A stretch of 64,000 nucleotides of DNA from Methylophilus rhizosphaerae (GTDB lineage Bacteria > Pseudomonadota > Gammaproteobacteria > Burkholderiales > Methylophilaceae): assembly GCF_900100975.1 (NCBI RefSeq), contig NZ_FNFX01000004.1:310001-374000 (forward strand), written 5' to 3'. The notes under the pieces were generated by a model, which had not been told where the DNA came from, did not search any database, and saw only the letters and a program-made list of their open reading frames with translations. A program made the translations under genes and the position numbers. Below are positions 48,899 to 59,539 of this stretch, in pieces. The number at the start of each line of letters is the position of its first letter. Position 1 is the first letter of the stretch.

Positions 48899-51109
48899 TT
48901 ACTGGATGCGTTGTTCCAGCTGGTTGCCTTTGACCCGGTTGATGCGCACAATCTGCTGGATTTTGCGCAGGTTGCGGATCAGGGTGGCCAGGTGGACGCG
49001 GTGATGCACTTGCACGGTAAAGTCCACGTTGGAATACTGGCTACCGTCACTGGCTTCAACGCTGACGTTATCAATATTGGCATCGGCATTGGAAATGGTG
49101 GCTGCAATCTTGGCCAGCATGCCACGCTCGTCCACCACGGTGATGCGCAGGTTGACGCTGAACAGCTTCTTGGGATCGGCATCCCATTCCACATCCAGCC
49201 ATTTTTCCGGGTCCAGCTTGAATTTGCGGATGGCCGGGCAATCGTGGGTATGGATGACCAGGCCTTTGTCTTTATTGATAAAGCCCAGGATAGGATCGCC
49301 TGGAATCGGCCGGCAGCATTGCGCAAACTGTACCGCCATGCCTTCCGAACCGCGGATGGTAATGGTGTCCAGCGTTTTGGCGGTTTTGTCTTCCGGTTCG
49401 GCCGGATGCGCCAGCAACTGGTGCGCCACCATCAGGCTGTTGCGTTTGCCCAGGCCGATATCGGTCAGGATAGTCTGGCGGGTTTTGGCGCCGTAATCAT
49501 TCATGACTTTCTGCCATTGCTTATCGGTAATTTCTACCGGATCAATGTGCATGGCGCGCAATGCCACATTCAGCATGCGTTCGCCGAGCTGGGCCGATTC
49601 TTCCACCTTGACCGTTTTCAGGTAATGGCGGATATGCGAACGGGCCTTACCGGTCACCACATAGTTAAGCCAGGCCGGATTGGGTTTGGCCAGGGGCGCA
49701 GTGATGATTTCCACATGGTCGCCGTTATGCATTTCGGTCCGCAGAGGGGCCAGTTCGCTGTTGATTTTCACAGCCACGCAACTGTTGCCTACGTCTGAGT
49801 GCACGGCATACGCGAAGTCCACGGCGGTAGAACCGCGCGGCAGGGCCATGATATTGCCTTTGGGCGTGAAGACGTACACTTCGTCGGGGAACAAATCGAC
49901 CTTGAAGTTTTCGAGGAACTCGTGGCTGTCGTCGCTCTCGGTCTGGATTTCAACCAGGCGTTGCAGCCACTGGTGGGTTTGCTGTTGCAGTGAAGTCAGG
50001 TGCGCATCGGTGGTTTTGTACAACCAGTGCGCGGCAACGCCGGCATCGGCAATATTATGCATTTCCTGGCTGCGGATCTGCACTTCAATCGGTGTCCCAA
50101 ACGGGCCAAACAAGGTGGTGTGCAAAGACTGGTAGCCATTGGCCTTGGGAATGGCAATATAGTCCTTGAAGCGGCCGGGAATGGGTTTGTATAGGGCGTG
50201 TAACGCGCCTAAGGCCAGGTAACAGGCCGCGGTATCCTTAACGATGACACGAAAACCGTAAATATCGCCAATTTGCGATAGCTTCATCGATTTTTCGGTC
50301 ATTTTCCTGTAAATACTGTACAAGTGTTTTTCGCGGCCCTGTACATCAAACTCAATCTGGTACTGGGTCAGCTGGTTCTGGATGGCTTCCAGGATCTTGC
50401 TGATCACTTCTTTACGGTTGCCGCGCGCGGTACGGATGGCTTTATCGATTACGTGGTAGCGATTGGGGTAAAGGTACTTGAAGCTCAGGTCTTCCAGTTC
50501 GCGGTAGATGGGATTCAAGCCGAGCCGGTTGGCGATAGGGGCGTAAATTTCCACCGTTTCGCGCGCGATGCGTTTCTGCTTTTCCGGACGCATGGCATCC
50601 ATGGTCTGCATGTTGTGCAGGCGGTCGGCCAGTTTGACCAGGATGACACGTACATCCTGGCTCATGGCCAGCAGCATTTTGCGGAAATTTTCCGCCTGGG
50701 CCTGGGCGGCTGTTTGCAGTTCGACCTTGTCCAGCTTGGTCAGGCCATCGACCAGGTCGGCCACCTGTTTGCCAAAACGTTCGGCAATGGCGGCGCTGTC
50801 GATTTCGGTATCTTCCACCACGTCATGCAGCAATGCAGCCAGCAGGGTGGGTAAATCCAGGTGTAGCCTGGCCAGGATGCAGGCGACAGAGACAGGATGG
50901 GTAATATAGGGTTCACCGGTCTTGCGGGTCTGACCGGCATGGGCCTGGTCGGCATAACGATATGCCTCCCAGACCATGATGATTTCTTCTTCGGTGAGAT
51001 ACTTGCGAATCAGCTGCGTGAGGCGGGAATCCTCACGGTCTGCCGGCAGCAAGTCGGCTTCGTCTAACCTGGACTTGCGATGGGCATGTTCACCTTGGGC
51101 ATGCGGCAT
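48899..51109 (-). CDS. spoT: Bifunctional (p)ppGpp synthetase/hydrolase SpoT
   Basis: 736 residues. The HD hydrolase domain (ITHPVSVACILARLHLDLPT, LLHDVVEDT) is intact. The synthetase domain carries RFKDYIAIPKANGYQSLHT, the RFKD form of bifunctional enzymes. TGS (VYVFTPKGNIMALPRGST) and a C-terminal ACT domain (LRITVVDERGMLAKIAATIS) follow. It should both make and degrade the stringent alarmone. It starts 6 bp after rpoZ. Confidence 0.96.
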   Translation of the reverse strand: MPHAQGEHAHRKSRLDEADLLPADREDSRLTQLIRKYLTEEEIIMVWEAYRYADQAHAGQTRKTGEPYITHPVSVACILARLHLDLPTLLAALLHDVVEDTEIDSAAIAERFGKQVADLVDGLTKLDKVELQTAAQAQAENFRKMLLAMSQDVRVILVKLADRLHNMQTMDAMRPEKQKRIARETVEIYAPIANRLGLNPIYRELEDLSFKYLYPNRYHVIDKAIRTARGNRKEVISKILEAIQNQLTQYQIEFDVQGREKHLYSIYRKMTEKSMKLSQIGDIYGFRVIVKDTAACYLALGALHALYKPIPGRFKDYIAIPKANGYQSLHTTLFGPFGTPIEVQIRSQEMHNIADAGVAAHWLYKTTDAHLTSLQQQTHQWLQRLVEIQTESDDSHEFLENFKVDLFPDEVYVFTPKGNIMALPRGSTAVDFAYAVHSDVGNSCVAVKINSELAPLRTEMHNGDHVEIITAPLAKPNPAWLNYVVTGKARSHIRHYLKTVKVEESAQLGERMLNVALRAMHIDPVEITDKQWQKVMNDYGAKTRQTILTDIGLGKRNSLMVAHQLLAHPAEPEDKTAKTLDTITIRGSEGMAVQFAQCCRPIPGDPILGFINKDKGLVIHTHDCPAIRKFKLDPEKWLDVEWDADPKKLFSVNLRITVVDERGMLAKIAATISNADANIDNVSVEASDGSQYSNVDFTVQVHHRVHLATLIRNLRKIQQIVRINRVKGNQLEQRIQ

Positions 51110-51115
51110 AACTGC

Positions 51116-51331
51116 TTATGCCTGCCCTTTCTTTTCCAGTAATTCCACACCTATTTTGCCGGCGGCAATTTCACGCAATGCCAGTACAGTAGCCTTGTCC
51201 TTGCTGGAGTAGCCATTGACCAGCGGATCGGAACCATTGGCCAGTTGCCTTGCGCGATACGCCGCGACCAGGGTGAGTTGAAAACGGTTAGGGATGTTGT
51301 CCAAGCAATCATCGACAGTAATACGAGCCAT
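51116..51331 (-). CDS. rpoZ: RNA polymerase omega subunit
   Basis: 71 residues: [20 protein letters not shown] and on to [13 protein letters not shown] with [18 protein letters not shown], matching omega closely. Omega supports RNA polymerase assembly and in other bacteria takes part in a ppGpp-binding site; its linkage to spoT is common. It is located between gmk and spoT. Confidence 0.97.
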   Translation of the reverse strand: MARITVDDCLDNIPNRFQLTLVAAYRARQLANGSDPLVNGYSSKDKATVLALREIAAGKIGVELLEKKGQA

Positions 51332-51378
51332 AAAAACCTCTTCAGTATTGAGTAACAGAGCAGCGCGGTTGCGCCGGT

Positions 51379-51990
51379 TCAGGTGAGTGATTGAATCAAT
51401 GACGCGTGGCAGGCCACCTGGCGATCAAGCTGCAAACGCTTGGAACGCACAATGGCGATTAAATCCTGCAATGCCACGTCAAAGTTATCGTTAATTGTAA
51501 CATAATCAAACTCATGCACGTGGCGCATCTCCTCGCGGGCAGCGGCCAGCCGGCGCGCGATGACGGCTTCGCTGTCCTGGCCGCGGTTATTCAGGCGGTG
51601 CGCCAGTGCATCAATCGAAGGTGGCAGAATAAAAATCGAAGTGGAGTGCGGATACAGCCGGCGGATCTGTTGCGCGCCTTGCCAGTCAATTTCCAGAATC
51701 ACATCACAGCCTGCGGCGAGCGCACCGTCGACTTCCTGCTTGGAGGTGCCATAACGGGCACCATGCACATGCGCGCTTTCCAGGAATCCGGCCTGCCCCA
51801 GTACTTCCAGGAAAGTGGCTTCGGACACAAAGTGGTAGTGAATGCCATCTTCTTCACCCGGCCTGGGCGCACGCGTGGTGTGTGATACGGATAATTTAAG
51901 CTGCTGGTCTTGCGCCAGCATGGCGCGTACCAGGCTGGTTTTACCGGCACCGGAGGCGGCAGAAATCACAAATAAATGCCCGCGGCTCAT
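51379..51990 (-). CDS. gmk: Guanylate kinase
   Basis: 203 residues. P-loop [12 protein letters not shown] near the N terminus, [20 protein letters not shown] for GMP binding, and the [14 protein letters not shown] segment. It phosphorylates GMP to GDP. First of the gmk-rpoZ-spoT-recG run; the 47-bp gap to rpoZ suggests one transcript. Confidence 0.97.
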   Translation of the reverse strand: MSRGHLFVISAASGAGKTSLVRAMLAQDQQLKLSVSHTTRAPRPGEEDGIHYHFVSEATFLEVLGQAGFLESAHVHGARYGTSKQEVDGALAAGCDVILEIDWQGAQQIRRLYPHSTSIFILPPSIDALAHRLNNRGQDSEAVIARRLAAAREEMRHVHEFDYVTINDNFDVALQDLIAIVRSKRLQLDRQVACHASLIQSLT

Positions 51991-52200
51991 GCGTCGCTCC
52001 AGTCAGGGCGCGGCAGAGCAGGCAGCACGTTTTTAAAGCCTAATGCGACCTGTCGCGGGCGACAAGTGCTGTTCAAGATACCTACATATGTCATAACACG
52101 TTTGGAAAAAAGGGCAGAATCGTTAAAGCAACATGATACCACGCACCGTTTGTGCTTAAGCTGTCGCCAATGTGTAGTCAGCGGGCGCTGGGAAAGAGGG

Positions 52201-52722
52201 TTACTGATAATGGAAAGATTGCTCGAATTTTTCCAGCGTACCCAGGTCCTGGGCAGAAGGATTGGCCACGAAGACGTGCAGGTTGGCCCATTTGTTACGG
52301 TAGGCAAACAGGAAATGCCAGTGCTTTTGCGTGATGCTTTTACCCTGAAAACTGTTTTCAAGGTCGTAGCTGAGTTTGCAATATTGGCTGTTGCAGCTTT
52401 TTTGCACGCTGGCCTGGTTAATCAGCGGCTCTTTGCCAGTTTTGGACCAGAAGCAGGTCAGCACATTTTCGTGCGTATCCGCGCCATCACAGGCCGGCGT
52501 GTCCACATACAGCGCGACTGTAAACAGATTGGCGTTGCCATAATACATGTAATGATCGTTGGAATCGGCTTCCCGCACCGGCCGGAGTGGCGGCGCATCA
52601 AACGTCACGCCCCAGCCCTGGTCGGGAATCGTCAGCGTGGTCATTTCCGCCATGGATGGCACAGGCAGCACGCACCCCACCAGCAGGAGGCAGCGTATAA
52701 GAACATGACGGGGAAGATGCAT
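52201..52722 (-). CDS. Hypothetical secreted protein
   Basis: 173 residues with a clear signal peptide (LIRCLLLVGCVLPVPSMA, cleavage near residue 25). The mature part has four cysteines (ACDGAD, LTCFW, SCNSQYCKLSYD), suggesting disulfides in the periplasm, and is rich in aromatic residues. No family recognised. It lies between yicC and gmk on the same strand, with 102 and 210 bp of flanking spacers, so it may have its own promoter. Confidence 0.72.
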   Translation of the reverse strand: MHLPRHVLIRCLLLVGCVLPVPSMAEMTTLTIPDQGWGVTFDAPPLRPVREADSNDHYMYYGNANLFTVALYVDTPACDGADTHENVLTCFWSKTGKEPLINQASVQKSCNSQYCKLSYDLENSFQGKSITQKHWHFLFAYRNKWANLHVFVANPSAQDLGTLEKFEQSFHYQ

Positions 52723-52823
52723 AGTCTTGACCCTATGATGAGATGACCTGACTATACCACTATGCCCGCAATCAGCCGCCGTTTCCTGGCGCTGAAGTCC
52801 TGAAATTATACAAATTGTTGTAT

Positions 52824-53714
52824 TTATTCAATATTCTGGATTTGCTCGCGCATTTGTTCAATCAGCACCTTGAGCTGCATGGAGACACGGGTGGTTTCTA
52901 TGGCCACTGATTTTGAGCCTAGTGTATTGGCTTCGCGGTTCATTTCCTGCATCAGGAAATCCAGCTTCTTGCCGACGGCACCGCCTGCGGCCAGGATACG
53001 GTCCATCTCGGTGATATGTGAATTCAGGCGCGCCAGTTCTTCGTCCACATCAATGCGCTGGGCATACAGCACCATTTCCTGGCGTACGCGGTCGTCCTCT
53101 GCTTGCAGGGCTTCACGCAGTTTGGCCGTGAGTTTGTCCTGGTACTGCTGTATCAATTGCGGTAACAGCGGTTTCACGATGCTGATTTGCTCGCGCACGC
53201 CTTGCAGGCGGTCGAGTAACACTTGCTTGAGTTTTTCGCCTTCGCGCTGACGGGCGGCAATCAGTTCGTCAATCGCGTGTACCAAACCGCTTTGCACGCT
53301 TTGCGCCAGGGCATCGCCATCCACCGCTTCGGTTTGCAGGACGCCAGGCAGCTTGAAAATATCGACCAGGTTGACCGGTTGCGCCTGCGGAAAATGCTGT
53401 TGCAGGTCTTTCAGGGTTTGCGCAATCTGCGTCACCATGGCCGGGTTAAGCGCCAGCGTAGAGGTGATGGTATCGCTTTTCAGGCTCAGCCTGCACTCCA
53501 CCTTGCCGCGGCCCAGCCGGCGTTGCAGCAGTTCACGCACCTGCGGTTCGAACTGGCGTAGGCTGTCCTCGATTTTAACGTTCAACTCCAGGTAGCGATG
53601 GTTGACCGCGCGCAGCTCTATCAGTAGCAGGCCTGCCGGAAAACGGCTTTCACTGGCGGCAAAGCCGGTCATGCTGAAGATAGGGTGGTGGTCTGTGTTT
53701 GGTTTGGCAGTCAT
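52824..53714 (-). CDS. yicC: YicC-family endoribonuclease-like protein
   Basis: About 296 residues. The conserved N terminus FSMTGFAASESRFPAGLLLI, the middle ELRAVNHRYLELNVKI, and the C-terminal GKKLDFLMQEMNREANTLGS, KSVAIETTRVSMQLKVLIEQ, MREQIQNIE are typical. E. coli YicC is an RNase that affects RyhB stability. A GTG at 53726 would add four codons; neither start has a good ribosome site. It is close to gmk in many genomes, here separated by one gene. Confidence 0.93.
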   Translation of the reverse strand: MTAKPNTDHHPIFSMTGFAASESRFPAGLLLIELRAVNHRYLELNVKIEDSLRQFEPQVRELLQRRLGRGKVECRLSLKSDTITSTLALNPAMVTQIAQTLKDLQQHFPQAQPVNLVDIFKLPGVLQTEAVDGDALAQSVQSGLVHAIDELIAARQREGEKLKQVLLDRLQGVREQISIVKPLLPQLIQQYQDKLTAKLREALQAEDDRVRQEMVLYAQRIDVDEELARLNSHITEMDRILAAGGAVGKKLDFLMQEMNREANTLGSKSVAIETTRVSMQLKVLIEQMREQIQNIE

Positions 53715-53867
53715 GGGTATCGTCACTTTGTGGGAGTTACTTGGGCTTCAAGTCGTGCGGGGATTGTATCAAATGCAGTATTGATATGCGAAAATGCGGT
53801 CACAAATAAACACGGCCCAGCTTGTGTTGCCCTTAATAAAGCCATGATCCAGTACGTTATAGGTTAA

Positions 53868-54803
53868 GTGAAACTCGCCCATAAAATCGATATTGCCTTA
53901 CCGGTAGGCACCGTGTTGCAGGATTACACCATCACCCGCGTGTTAAGCCTGGGCGGCTTCAGCTTCGTCTACCTGGCGCAGGATAAACAGAAAAATACCG
54001 TTGCCATCAAGGAATACATGCCGGTATCGCTGGCCGAGCGCGATGGACAGACACATATCCGCTCCAACGGCAAAAACGAAGCCGCCTACAAACATGGCAT
54101 GAAATGCTTTTTTGAAGAAGGGCTGGCGCTGGCCAATATCGAGCACAAGAATATCGTGCGCGTCAAAAACTTCTTCCGTGCCAATAACACCGTGTACATG
54201 GTGATGAAGTATGAGCGTGGGAAATCGCTGCAGGATTACATCATGGCCTTGTCGCAACCGGTGCCGGAAAATTTCCTGATCCGCATGTTTGTCGAACTGC
54301 TCAACGGCTTGCGCGAAGTGCATACGCGCAAGTTGCTGCACCTGGATATCAAGCCGGCCAATATCTATATCCGCCTGGATGGCTCACCGGTATTGCTGGA
54401 TTTCGGTTCTGCGCGCGAAGCGCTTTCCGAAGTGACACTGGCGCCGACCTATACGCCGGGATTTGCGCCACCAGAGCAATATATAGACCGCCAGCACCTG
54501 GGGCCCTGGAGTGATATCTACAGCATAGGTGCCAGTATGTACGCCTGCCTGCAACGGTCATCGCCGCTCGCTGCCAATCTGCGCCTGAAGGACGATACGC
54601 TGGTATCGGCGGTGACGCTGGGTAAACAGGTATATTCAGACAAGCTGCTGGCGATTATCGACGAATGCATGCAACTGGATTACCTGTCGCGTCCGCAAAG
54701 CGTGTTTTCCCTGCAGAAAAAAATGATAGAAGTACGTATCAGCGATGATCCACGCAGTTCACTGGTCGATAAAATCATTAAAGTGCTGACCAAACCCTTA
54801 TGA
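53868..54803 (+). CDS. Ser/Thr protein kinase (Hanks type)
   Basis: 311 residues, single kinase domain with no membrane helix. Glycine loop LSLGGFSFVYLAQD, VAIKEYMP with the ATP lysine, catalytic loop LLHLDIKPANI (H-x-D-x-K-x2-N kept), LLDFGSA, and the activation end GFAPPEQY. All catalytic residues are present. The GTG start follows a weak AGG. A PP2C phosphatase gene follows after 30 bp, so the two form a kinase/phosphatase switch. The target is unknown. Confidence 0.92.
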   Translation: MKLAHKIDIALPVGTVLQDYTITRVLSLGGFSFVYLAQDKQKNTVAIKEYMPVSLAERDGQTHIRSNGKNEAAYKHGMKCFFEEGLALANIEHKNIVRVKNFFRANNTVYMVMKYERGKSLQDYIMALSQPVPENFLIRMFVELLNGLREVHTRKLLHLDIKPANIYIRLDGSPVLLDFGSAREALSEVTLAPTYTPGFAPPEQYIDRQHLGPWSDIYSIGASMYACLQRSSPLAANLRLKDDTLVSAVTLGKQVYSDKLLAIIDECMQLDYLSRPQSVFSLQKKMIEVRISDDPRSSLVDKIIKVLTKPL

Positions 54804-54833
54804 GTGTTTCACTACCATTAGATTTTCCATACC

Positions 54834-55742
54834 ATGAAATTTTCCATTGCGCAGGGTAGCCGCCAGGGGCCGCGTCCCTATAACCAGGACCGGCTGGCGT
54901 ATTCCTATCACCGGCATGCGATCCTGATGGTGCTGGCCGATGGTATGGGCGGCCACCAGCATGGCGATATCGCTGCGGAAGTTGCAGTAAAAACCATGGT
55001 GGAAGCTTTTCAGCGCGAGTCCCAACCCTCGATTCTCCATCCACTGGAGTTTTTGCGTGAACAGATTGTCCAGGTGCACACAGTGATTGAACACGTGCGC
55101 GCCCGCAAGAAACTGGTGGAATCGCCACGCACCACCATTGTCGTGGCCTTGATCCAGGGCAATAAACTGTTCTGCGCCCATGTCGGGGATTCGCGCCTGT
55201 ACCTTTACCGTAACGGCCTGAAAGAATTCCAGACCCAGGATCATTCGGTGGTGCAGTCACTGTTGCGCGAGGGTAGAATTACCGAAACGCAAATGGAACA
55301 CCACCCGCACCGCAACAAAATTTATAATTGCCTGGGTGGCGACAAGCCGCCCAAAGTGGACCTGGCAGACCCTATCCTGCTGAAAGAAGGCGATGTGATG
55401 CTGCTATGCTCGGATGGGGTCTGGAACAAGGTACCGGAGATCGCCATGGCGCAACATATGCTGGCGGCCAATATCCAGGATAGCATCACGCGTGTACTCG
55501 ACGATGCCGATGCTGCCAGTGCGACCGTCGGCGATAATATGAGTGCAATTGCCATGCAGTGGGGCGAGCGTGTCACGGCACCATTGACCGTATCAACGCT
55601 GGATTTACCCACCGAGATGACCACCACCATCATGAACCAGCCACATGGGCTGGACTTGACCGATGATGAAATTGAAAAAGCGATTGCCGAAATACAGGAA
55701 GCCCTGCGCAGAAGCAAAGAACATGTTAAAAAACAGGAATGA
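54834..55742 (+). CDS. PP2C-family Ser/Thr phosphatase
   Basis: 302 residues. Metal-binding motifs [34 protein letters not shown] and GDNMSAIAM mark an active PPM phosphatase. It should reverse the adjacent kinase. The C-terminal tail ([20 protein letters not shown]) is helical. Its stop overlaps, in ATGA style, an upstream in-frame start of rph. Confidence 0.92.
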   Translation: MKFSIAQGSRQGPRPYNQDRLAYSYHRHAILMVLADGMGGHQHGDIAAEVAVKTMVEAFQRESQPSILHPLEFLREQIVQVHTVIEHVRARKKLVESPRTTIVVALIQGNKLFCAHVGDSRLYLYRNGLKEFQTQDHSVVQSLLREGRITETQMEHHPHRNKIYNCLGGDKPPKVDLADPILLKEGDVMLLCSDGVWNKVPEIAMAQHMLAANIQDSITRVLDDADAASATVGDNMSAIAMQWGERVTAPLTVSTLDLPTEMTTTIMNQPHGLDLTDDEIEKAIAEIQEALRRSKEHVKKQE

Positions 55743-55747
55743 CAAGT

Positions 55748-56467
55748 ATGAATAGACCTAGCCAGCGCGCCAACGACCAGTTGCGCAAGATTGAAATGAT
55801 CCGCCACTACACCAAGCATGCCGAAGGCTCGGTGCTAGTGAAATTTGGTGACACGCATGTGATCTGCACTGCCAGTGTGGAAGAAAAAGTACCAGGTTTT
55901 CTCAAAGGCAAAGGCCAGGGCTGGGTCACGGCGGAATATGGCATGTTGCCGCGCTCCACTGGTTCACGCATGGACCGTGAAGCCGCCAGAGGCAAGCAAA
56001 CCGGACGTACACAGGAAATTCAAAGACTGATTGGCCGCAGCCTGCGTGCCGTGATCGACCTGCAAAAACTGGGTGAACGCACCATCCATTTTGACTGTGA
56101 CGTGATCCAGGCCGATGGCGGCACCCGTACGGCCAGCATCACCGGTGCCTATGTGGCCATGGTCGATGCCGTCGCGACTTTGCTGCAAAAAGGCTTGCTG
56201 GCCGAAACGCCGATCAAGGATTCAGTCGGCGCCATTTCGGTGGGTGTTTACCAGGGTGTGCCGGTGCTGGATCTGGATTACATCGAAGACTCCGATTGCG
56301 ATACCGACATGAACGTCGTGATGACCGGCAACGGCGGATTTGTGGAGATTCAGGGCACCGCTGAAGGCGAGCCATTTGCACGTGAGACCATGAACCAGAT
56401 GCTGGACCTGGCAGCCAAAGGCATCAGTGAAATTTCCATTATCCAACAACAGGCATTGGCAGCTTAA
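55748..56467 (+). CDS. rph: Ribonuclease PH
   Basis: 239 residues from the ATG at 55748 ([20 protein letters not shown]), with AGGA about nine bases upstream; a start at 55739 adds three codons. PNPase-like fold with [20 protein letters not shown] and [20 protein letters not shown]. It trims the 3' ends of tRNA precursors with phosphate. It is followed 2 bp later by rdgB, a common pair. Confidence 0.96.
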   Translation: MNRPSQRANDQLRKIEMIRHYTKHAEGSVLVKFGDTHVICTASVEEKVPGFLKGKGQGWVTAEYGMLPRSTGSRMDREAARGKQTGRTQEIQRLIGRSLRAVIDLQKLGERTIHFDCDVIQADGGTRTASITGAYVAMVDAVATLLQKGLLAETPIKDSVGAISVGVYQGVPVLDLDYIEDSDCDTDMNVVMTGNGGFVEIQGTAEGEPFARETMNQMLDLAAKGISEISIIQQQALAA

Positions 56468-56469
56468 CC

Positions 56470-57087
56470 ATGGCATTGCCATTCAATAAACTGGTCATTG
56501 CCTCCGGCAATAAAGGCAAAATACGCGAAATCGCACATGTGCTGGCACCCTTGAATATCGAGATCGTGTCGCAATCTGAGTTCAATGTGCCGGAATGCCC
56601 GGAGCCTTACGGTACCTTTATTGAAAACGCGTTAGCCAAGGCGCGGCATGCCAGTGAGCACACCGGTTTGCCGGCACTGGCGGATGATTCCGGTTTATGC
56701 GTCAATGCCTTGCAAGGTGCACCGGGTGTGATTTCTGCGCGCTATGCCGGGCCGCAACCATCTGGTAGTTTGCTGACGCAGGATGAACGCAACAACGATA
56801 AATTACTCACAGTCATGTCACGCGAAAGTGACCGTCGTGCGTATTTTTACAGTGTGCTGGTGCTGGTGCGGTCACCAAACGACCCGCAACCGATTATTGC
56901 CGATGGCCTATGGCACGGTGAAATTTTGCGCGAGTTCCGCGGGTCTGAAGGGTTTGGCTATGATCCATTATTTATGGACCTGGAAACCCGCAAAACAGTC
57001 GCTGAATTACCGCTGGAAACCAAAAGCAAAATGAGCCATCGCGGCCAGGCGCTGGTAAAATTGCTGCAGGCTTTGGAAAAGAGCTAG
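56470..57087 (+). CDS. rdgB: XTP/dITP diphosphatase
   Basis: 205 residues of the Ham1/RdgB family: VIASGNKGKIREIAHVL, ENALAKARHASEHTGLPALA, DDSGLCVNALQGAPGVISAR and SEGFGYDPLFM. It removes deaminated purine nucleotides. It is coupled to rph. Confidence 0.96.
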   Translation: MALPFNKLVIASGNKGKIREIAHVLAPLNIEIVSQSEFNVPECPEPYGTFIENALAKARHASEHTGLPALADDSGLCVNALQGAPGVISARYAGPQPSGSLLTQDERNNDKLLTVMSRESDRRAYFYSVLVLVRSPNDPQPIIADGLWHGEILREFRGSEGFGYDPLFMDLETRKTVAELPLETKSKMSHRGQALVKLLQALEKS

Positions 57088-57120
57088 TGAAAACTGAGCA
57101 AGTAAGTGAAAGACTAAGTA

Positions 57121-57336
57121 ATGACAAATGAGTGGCCAAAATGGGTGCGTGACGATGGTTCGGTGGTTTCCTGCACCGAAAAGGTCAAAGTCATGTCCGA
57201 AAATTTTGATGAGCTCAAACAAATCGCGCAGGATGCACTGGAAGATGGCCTGCTGATGGAAGTCAGCGAAGAGCAAATGCGCAAAGCCTTGTATGCGCTA
57301 GTCGATAGCCTGGTGAATCCCTACCAAAAACCCTAG
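57121..57336 (+). CDS. Small hypothetical protein, 71 residues
   Basis: MTNEWPKWVRDDGSVVSCTE, then KVKVMSENFDELKQIAQDAL and EDGLLMEVSEEQMRKALYAL. Acidic, helical and cytosolic. It has the look of a conserved small protein found beside rdgB or hemW genes in betaproteobacteria, but I cannot name it. It starts 33 bp after rdgB on the same strand and could be co-transcribed. Confidence 0.68.
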   Translation: MTNEWPKWVRDDGSVVSCTEKVKVMSENFDELKQIAQDALEDGLLMEVSEEQMRKALYALVDSLVNPYQKP

Positions 57337-57375
57337 ATTATTGTGCAATTTGGTTAAATTATGTTAATTTAAGGC

Positions 57376-59202
57376 ATGGCCATCCTTTCACCCCAGCACA
57401 TTCTGCAAGATGTATTTGGGTATTCCCAGTTCCGCCACCAGCAACAAGCGATTGTTGAGCATGTGATTGCGGGGCACGATGCGCTGGTGCTGATGCCCAC
57501 GGGCGGCGGAAAATCGCTGTGTTACCAGGTCCCGGCGCTGGCGCGTGAGGGGTTGGCGATTGTTGTCTCGCCTTTGATCGCCCTCATGCAAAATCAGGTT
57601 GAAGCCCTGCAACAACTGGGTATCAACGCCGCTTTCTTGAATTCCAGCCTCAGCACAGAAGACAGTCATCGCATTACCCGCCAAGTCGTTACCGGTGAAA
57701 TCAAACTGCTTTATGTCGCCCCCGAGCGTCTCATGGCCAGCAGCTTTTTAAGCCTGCTTGATGAAGTCCACCAGCATGTCGGCCTCGCCCTGTTTGCCAT
57801 CGACGAAGCGCATTGCGTGTCGCAATGGGGCCACGATTTCCGACCAGAATACCGCCAGCTCACCGTATTGCACGAGCGCTTTCCACAAGTACCGCGCATT
57901 GCACTGACGGCCACCGCTGATGCACCTACGCGCGCCGAGATCATCAGCCAACTCAAGCTCGAAAATGCTGCCCAGTTTGTCTCCAGCTTTGACCGCCCGA
58001 ATATCCGCTACCACGTCGGCATTAAAAATAATGCCCGCCAACAATTGCAGGCATTTCTGGAGCGTGAACACCCAGACGATGCCGGTATTATTTATTGCCT
58101 GTCACGCAGAAAAGTTGAAGAGACCGCTGCCTGGCTGGTTGAAAAAGGCTGGCCGGCCTTGCCTTACCATGCCGGTTTATCCGCCCAGTTGCGCGAGCAT
58201 CACCAGCGGCGCTTTTTGCGCGAAGAAGGCATCATCATGGTGGCGACCATCGCGTTCGGCATGGGCATCGATAAACCCAACGTCCGCTTTGTCGCGCATC
58301 TGGACCTGCCAAAAAGCATGGAAGGCTACTATCAGGAAACCGGCCGTGCAGGTCGCGATGGCCTGCCAGCCAACGCGTGGATGGTCTACGGCATGGGCGA
58401 TGTCGTCTCCATGCGGCAAATGCTCGATAGCGGTGAAGCCTCCGAAGAACGCAAACGGCTGGAGCGTTTAAAACTGGATGCCTTGCTTGGTTACTGCGAA
58501 TCCACCGCCTGCCGCCACCAGAGTATTCTGCGCTACTTTGGCGAAAGCCATCCCGGCGCCTGCGAACAATGCGATAACTGCCTGCACCCGGTCGAAACCT
58601 GGCAAGCCACCCAAGTCGCACAAATGGCACTTTCCTGTGTTTACCGCACCGGGCAAAGATTTGGTGTCGGCCATTTAATTGATGTGCTGATGGGTAAAGT
58701 CACGCCACAAGTCGAGCGTTTTGGTCATGAAAAAGTCAGCACCTTCGGCATAGGTAAAACCCTCAATCAAACCCAATGGAGCGGTGTCTATCGCCAGTTG
58801 ATCGCAGCAGGACTACTGGAAGCAGATATGGCTGCTTACGGCGGTTTGAAATTGACTGAAGCTGCCAGGCCAGTGCTTAAAGGCGAGCAGGAGGTCTGGT
58901 TACGCCGCGATGCTGAACCCGAAAAACGCATGAGCAAGGCTGAACGTAGCGCACGTGCCAAAGAAGCGTTTGCAGGAGCGAATGATGATCCGCTGTGGCA
59001 AGCACTTAAAGCGAAGCGGCTTGAACTGGCAAGGGAGCAGGGCGTGCCTCCGTATGTGATTTTCCATGATAGTACATTGCTGGAAATCCATAATCGCAAA
59101 CCACAAAGCCTAACTGAAATGGGGCAGATTAGCGGGATAGGGCAGGCAAAATTGCAAAAATATGGAGATGCCTTTTTGCAAGTGATTGAAGAAATGACTT
59201 AA
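57376..59202 (+). CDS. recQ: ATP-dependent DNA helicase RecQ
   Basis: 608 residues. [21 protein letters not shown]-box [27 protein letters not shown], the zinc-binding cysteines of the RecQ C-terminal domain ([23 protein letters not shown]), and a C-terminal HRDC domain ([20 protein letters not shown]). It is a 3'-5' helicase in the RecF repair pathway. The domain set is complete. Confidence 0.96.
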   Translation: MAILSPQHILQDVFGYSQFRHQQQAIVEHVIAGHDALVLMPTGGGKSLCYQVPALAREGLAIVVSPLIALMQNQVEALQQLGINAAFLNSSLSTEDSHRITRQVVTGEIKLLYVAPERLMASSFLSLLDEVHQHVGLALFAIDEAHCVSQWGHDFRPEYRQLTVLHERFPQVPRIALTATADAPTRAEIISQLKLENAAQFVSSFDRPNIRYHVGIKNNARQQLQAFLEREHPDDAGIIYCLSRRKVEETAAWLVEKGWPALPYHAGLSAQLREHHQRRFLREEGIIMVATIAFGMGIDKPNVRFVAHLDLPKSMEGYYQETGRAGRDGLPANAWMVYGMGDVVSMRQMLDSGEASEERKRLERLKLDALLGYCESTACRHQSILRYFGESHPGACEQCDNCLHPVETWQATQVAQMALSCVYRTGQRFGVGHLIDVLMGKVTPQVERFGHEKVSTFGIGKTLNQTQWSGVYRQLIAAGLLEADMAAYGGLKLTEAARPVLKGEQEVWLRRDAEPEKRMSKAERSARAKEAFAGANDDPLWQALKAKRLELAREQGVPPYVIFHDSTLLEIHNRKPQSLTEMGQISGIGQAKLQKYGDAFLQVIEEMT

Positions 59203-59225
59203 AACAATTTTGTATTTCGGATTGC

Positions 59226-59276
59226 TTGACACACAGAAGGGATCGTCTTAATGTATATACATGGATAAACATGTAT
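59226..59276. promoter_or_regulatory. VapBC-type promoter/operator
   Basis: A perfect -35 TTGACA (59226-59231) is followed by a 12-bp perfect palindrome ATGTATATACAT (59251-59262) and a further ATGTAT (59271-59276). This gives three half-sites, of which ATACAT/ATGTAT flank 8 bp. The palindrome overlaps the expected -10 and start region, which suits autorepression by the antitoxin-toxin complex. The operator ends 12 bp before the antitoxin ATG. Confidence 0.65.
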
Positions 59277-59288
59277 CGGAGGCAAGTC

Positions 59289-59537
59289 ATGGAATTACAA
59301 ATCGCAAAATGGGGTAACAGTCTTGCAGTCCGCTTACCTTCCAGTATCGCCAAACAAATGCAAATTCAGGATGGCGACAGTGTAGAAGTCAGCTTAAACC
59401 CACAAGGTGAACTGGTGCTTGCCCCCAAAAAACCTTTTGATAAAGCCGAGTTTATGCAGGATTTACTGGCTTTACAAAAAACGCTGCCAGAGACAAGTTC
59501 AGTGATTGATATCATGCGTAATCAAGAACGTTATTAA
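59289..59537 (+). CDS. vapB: AbrB/SpoVT-type antitoxin (VapB/MazE-like)
   Basis: 82 residues from the ATG at 59289, after CGGAGG. The swapped-hairpin AbrB fold is evident in LQIAKWGNSLAVRLPSSIAK and QIQDGDSVEVSLNPQGELVL. The C-terminal tail (FDKAEFMQDLLALQKTL) would wrap the toxin. It precedes a PIN-domain toxin by 2 bp. Confidence 0.88.
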   Translation: MELQIAKWGNSLAVRLPSSIAKQMQIQDGDSVEVSLNPQGELVLAPKKPFDKAEFMQDLLALQKTLPETSSVIDIMRNQERY

Positions 59538-59539
59538 CC

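Noticed and set aside
52049-52064. TGTCGC-GG-GCGACA inverted repeat between gmk and the secreted hypothetical gene
   Set aside because: Short two-base loop, no T-run on either strand, and far from either stop; not enough to call a terminator or an operator.
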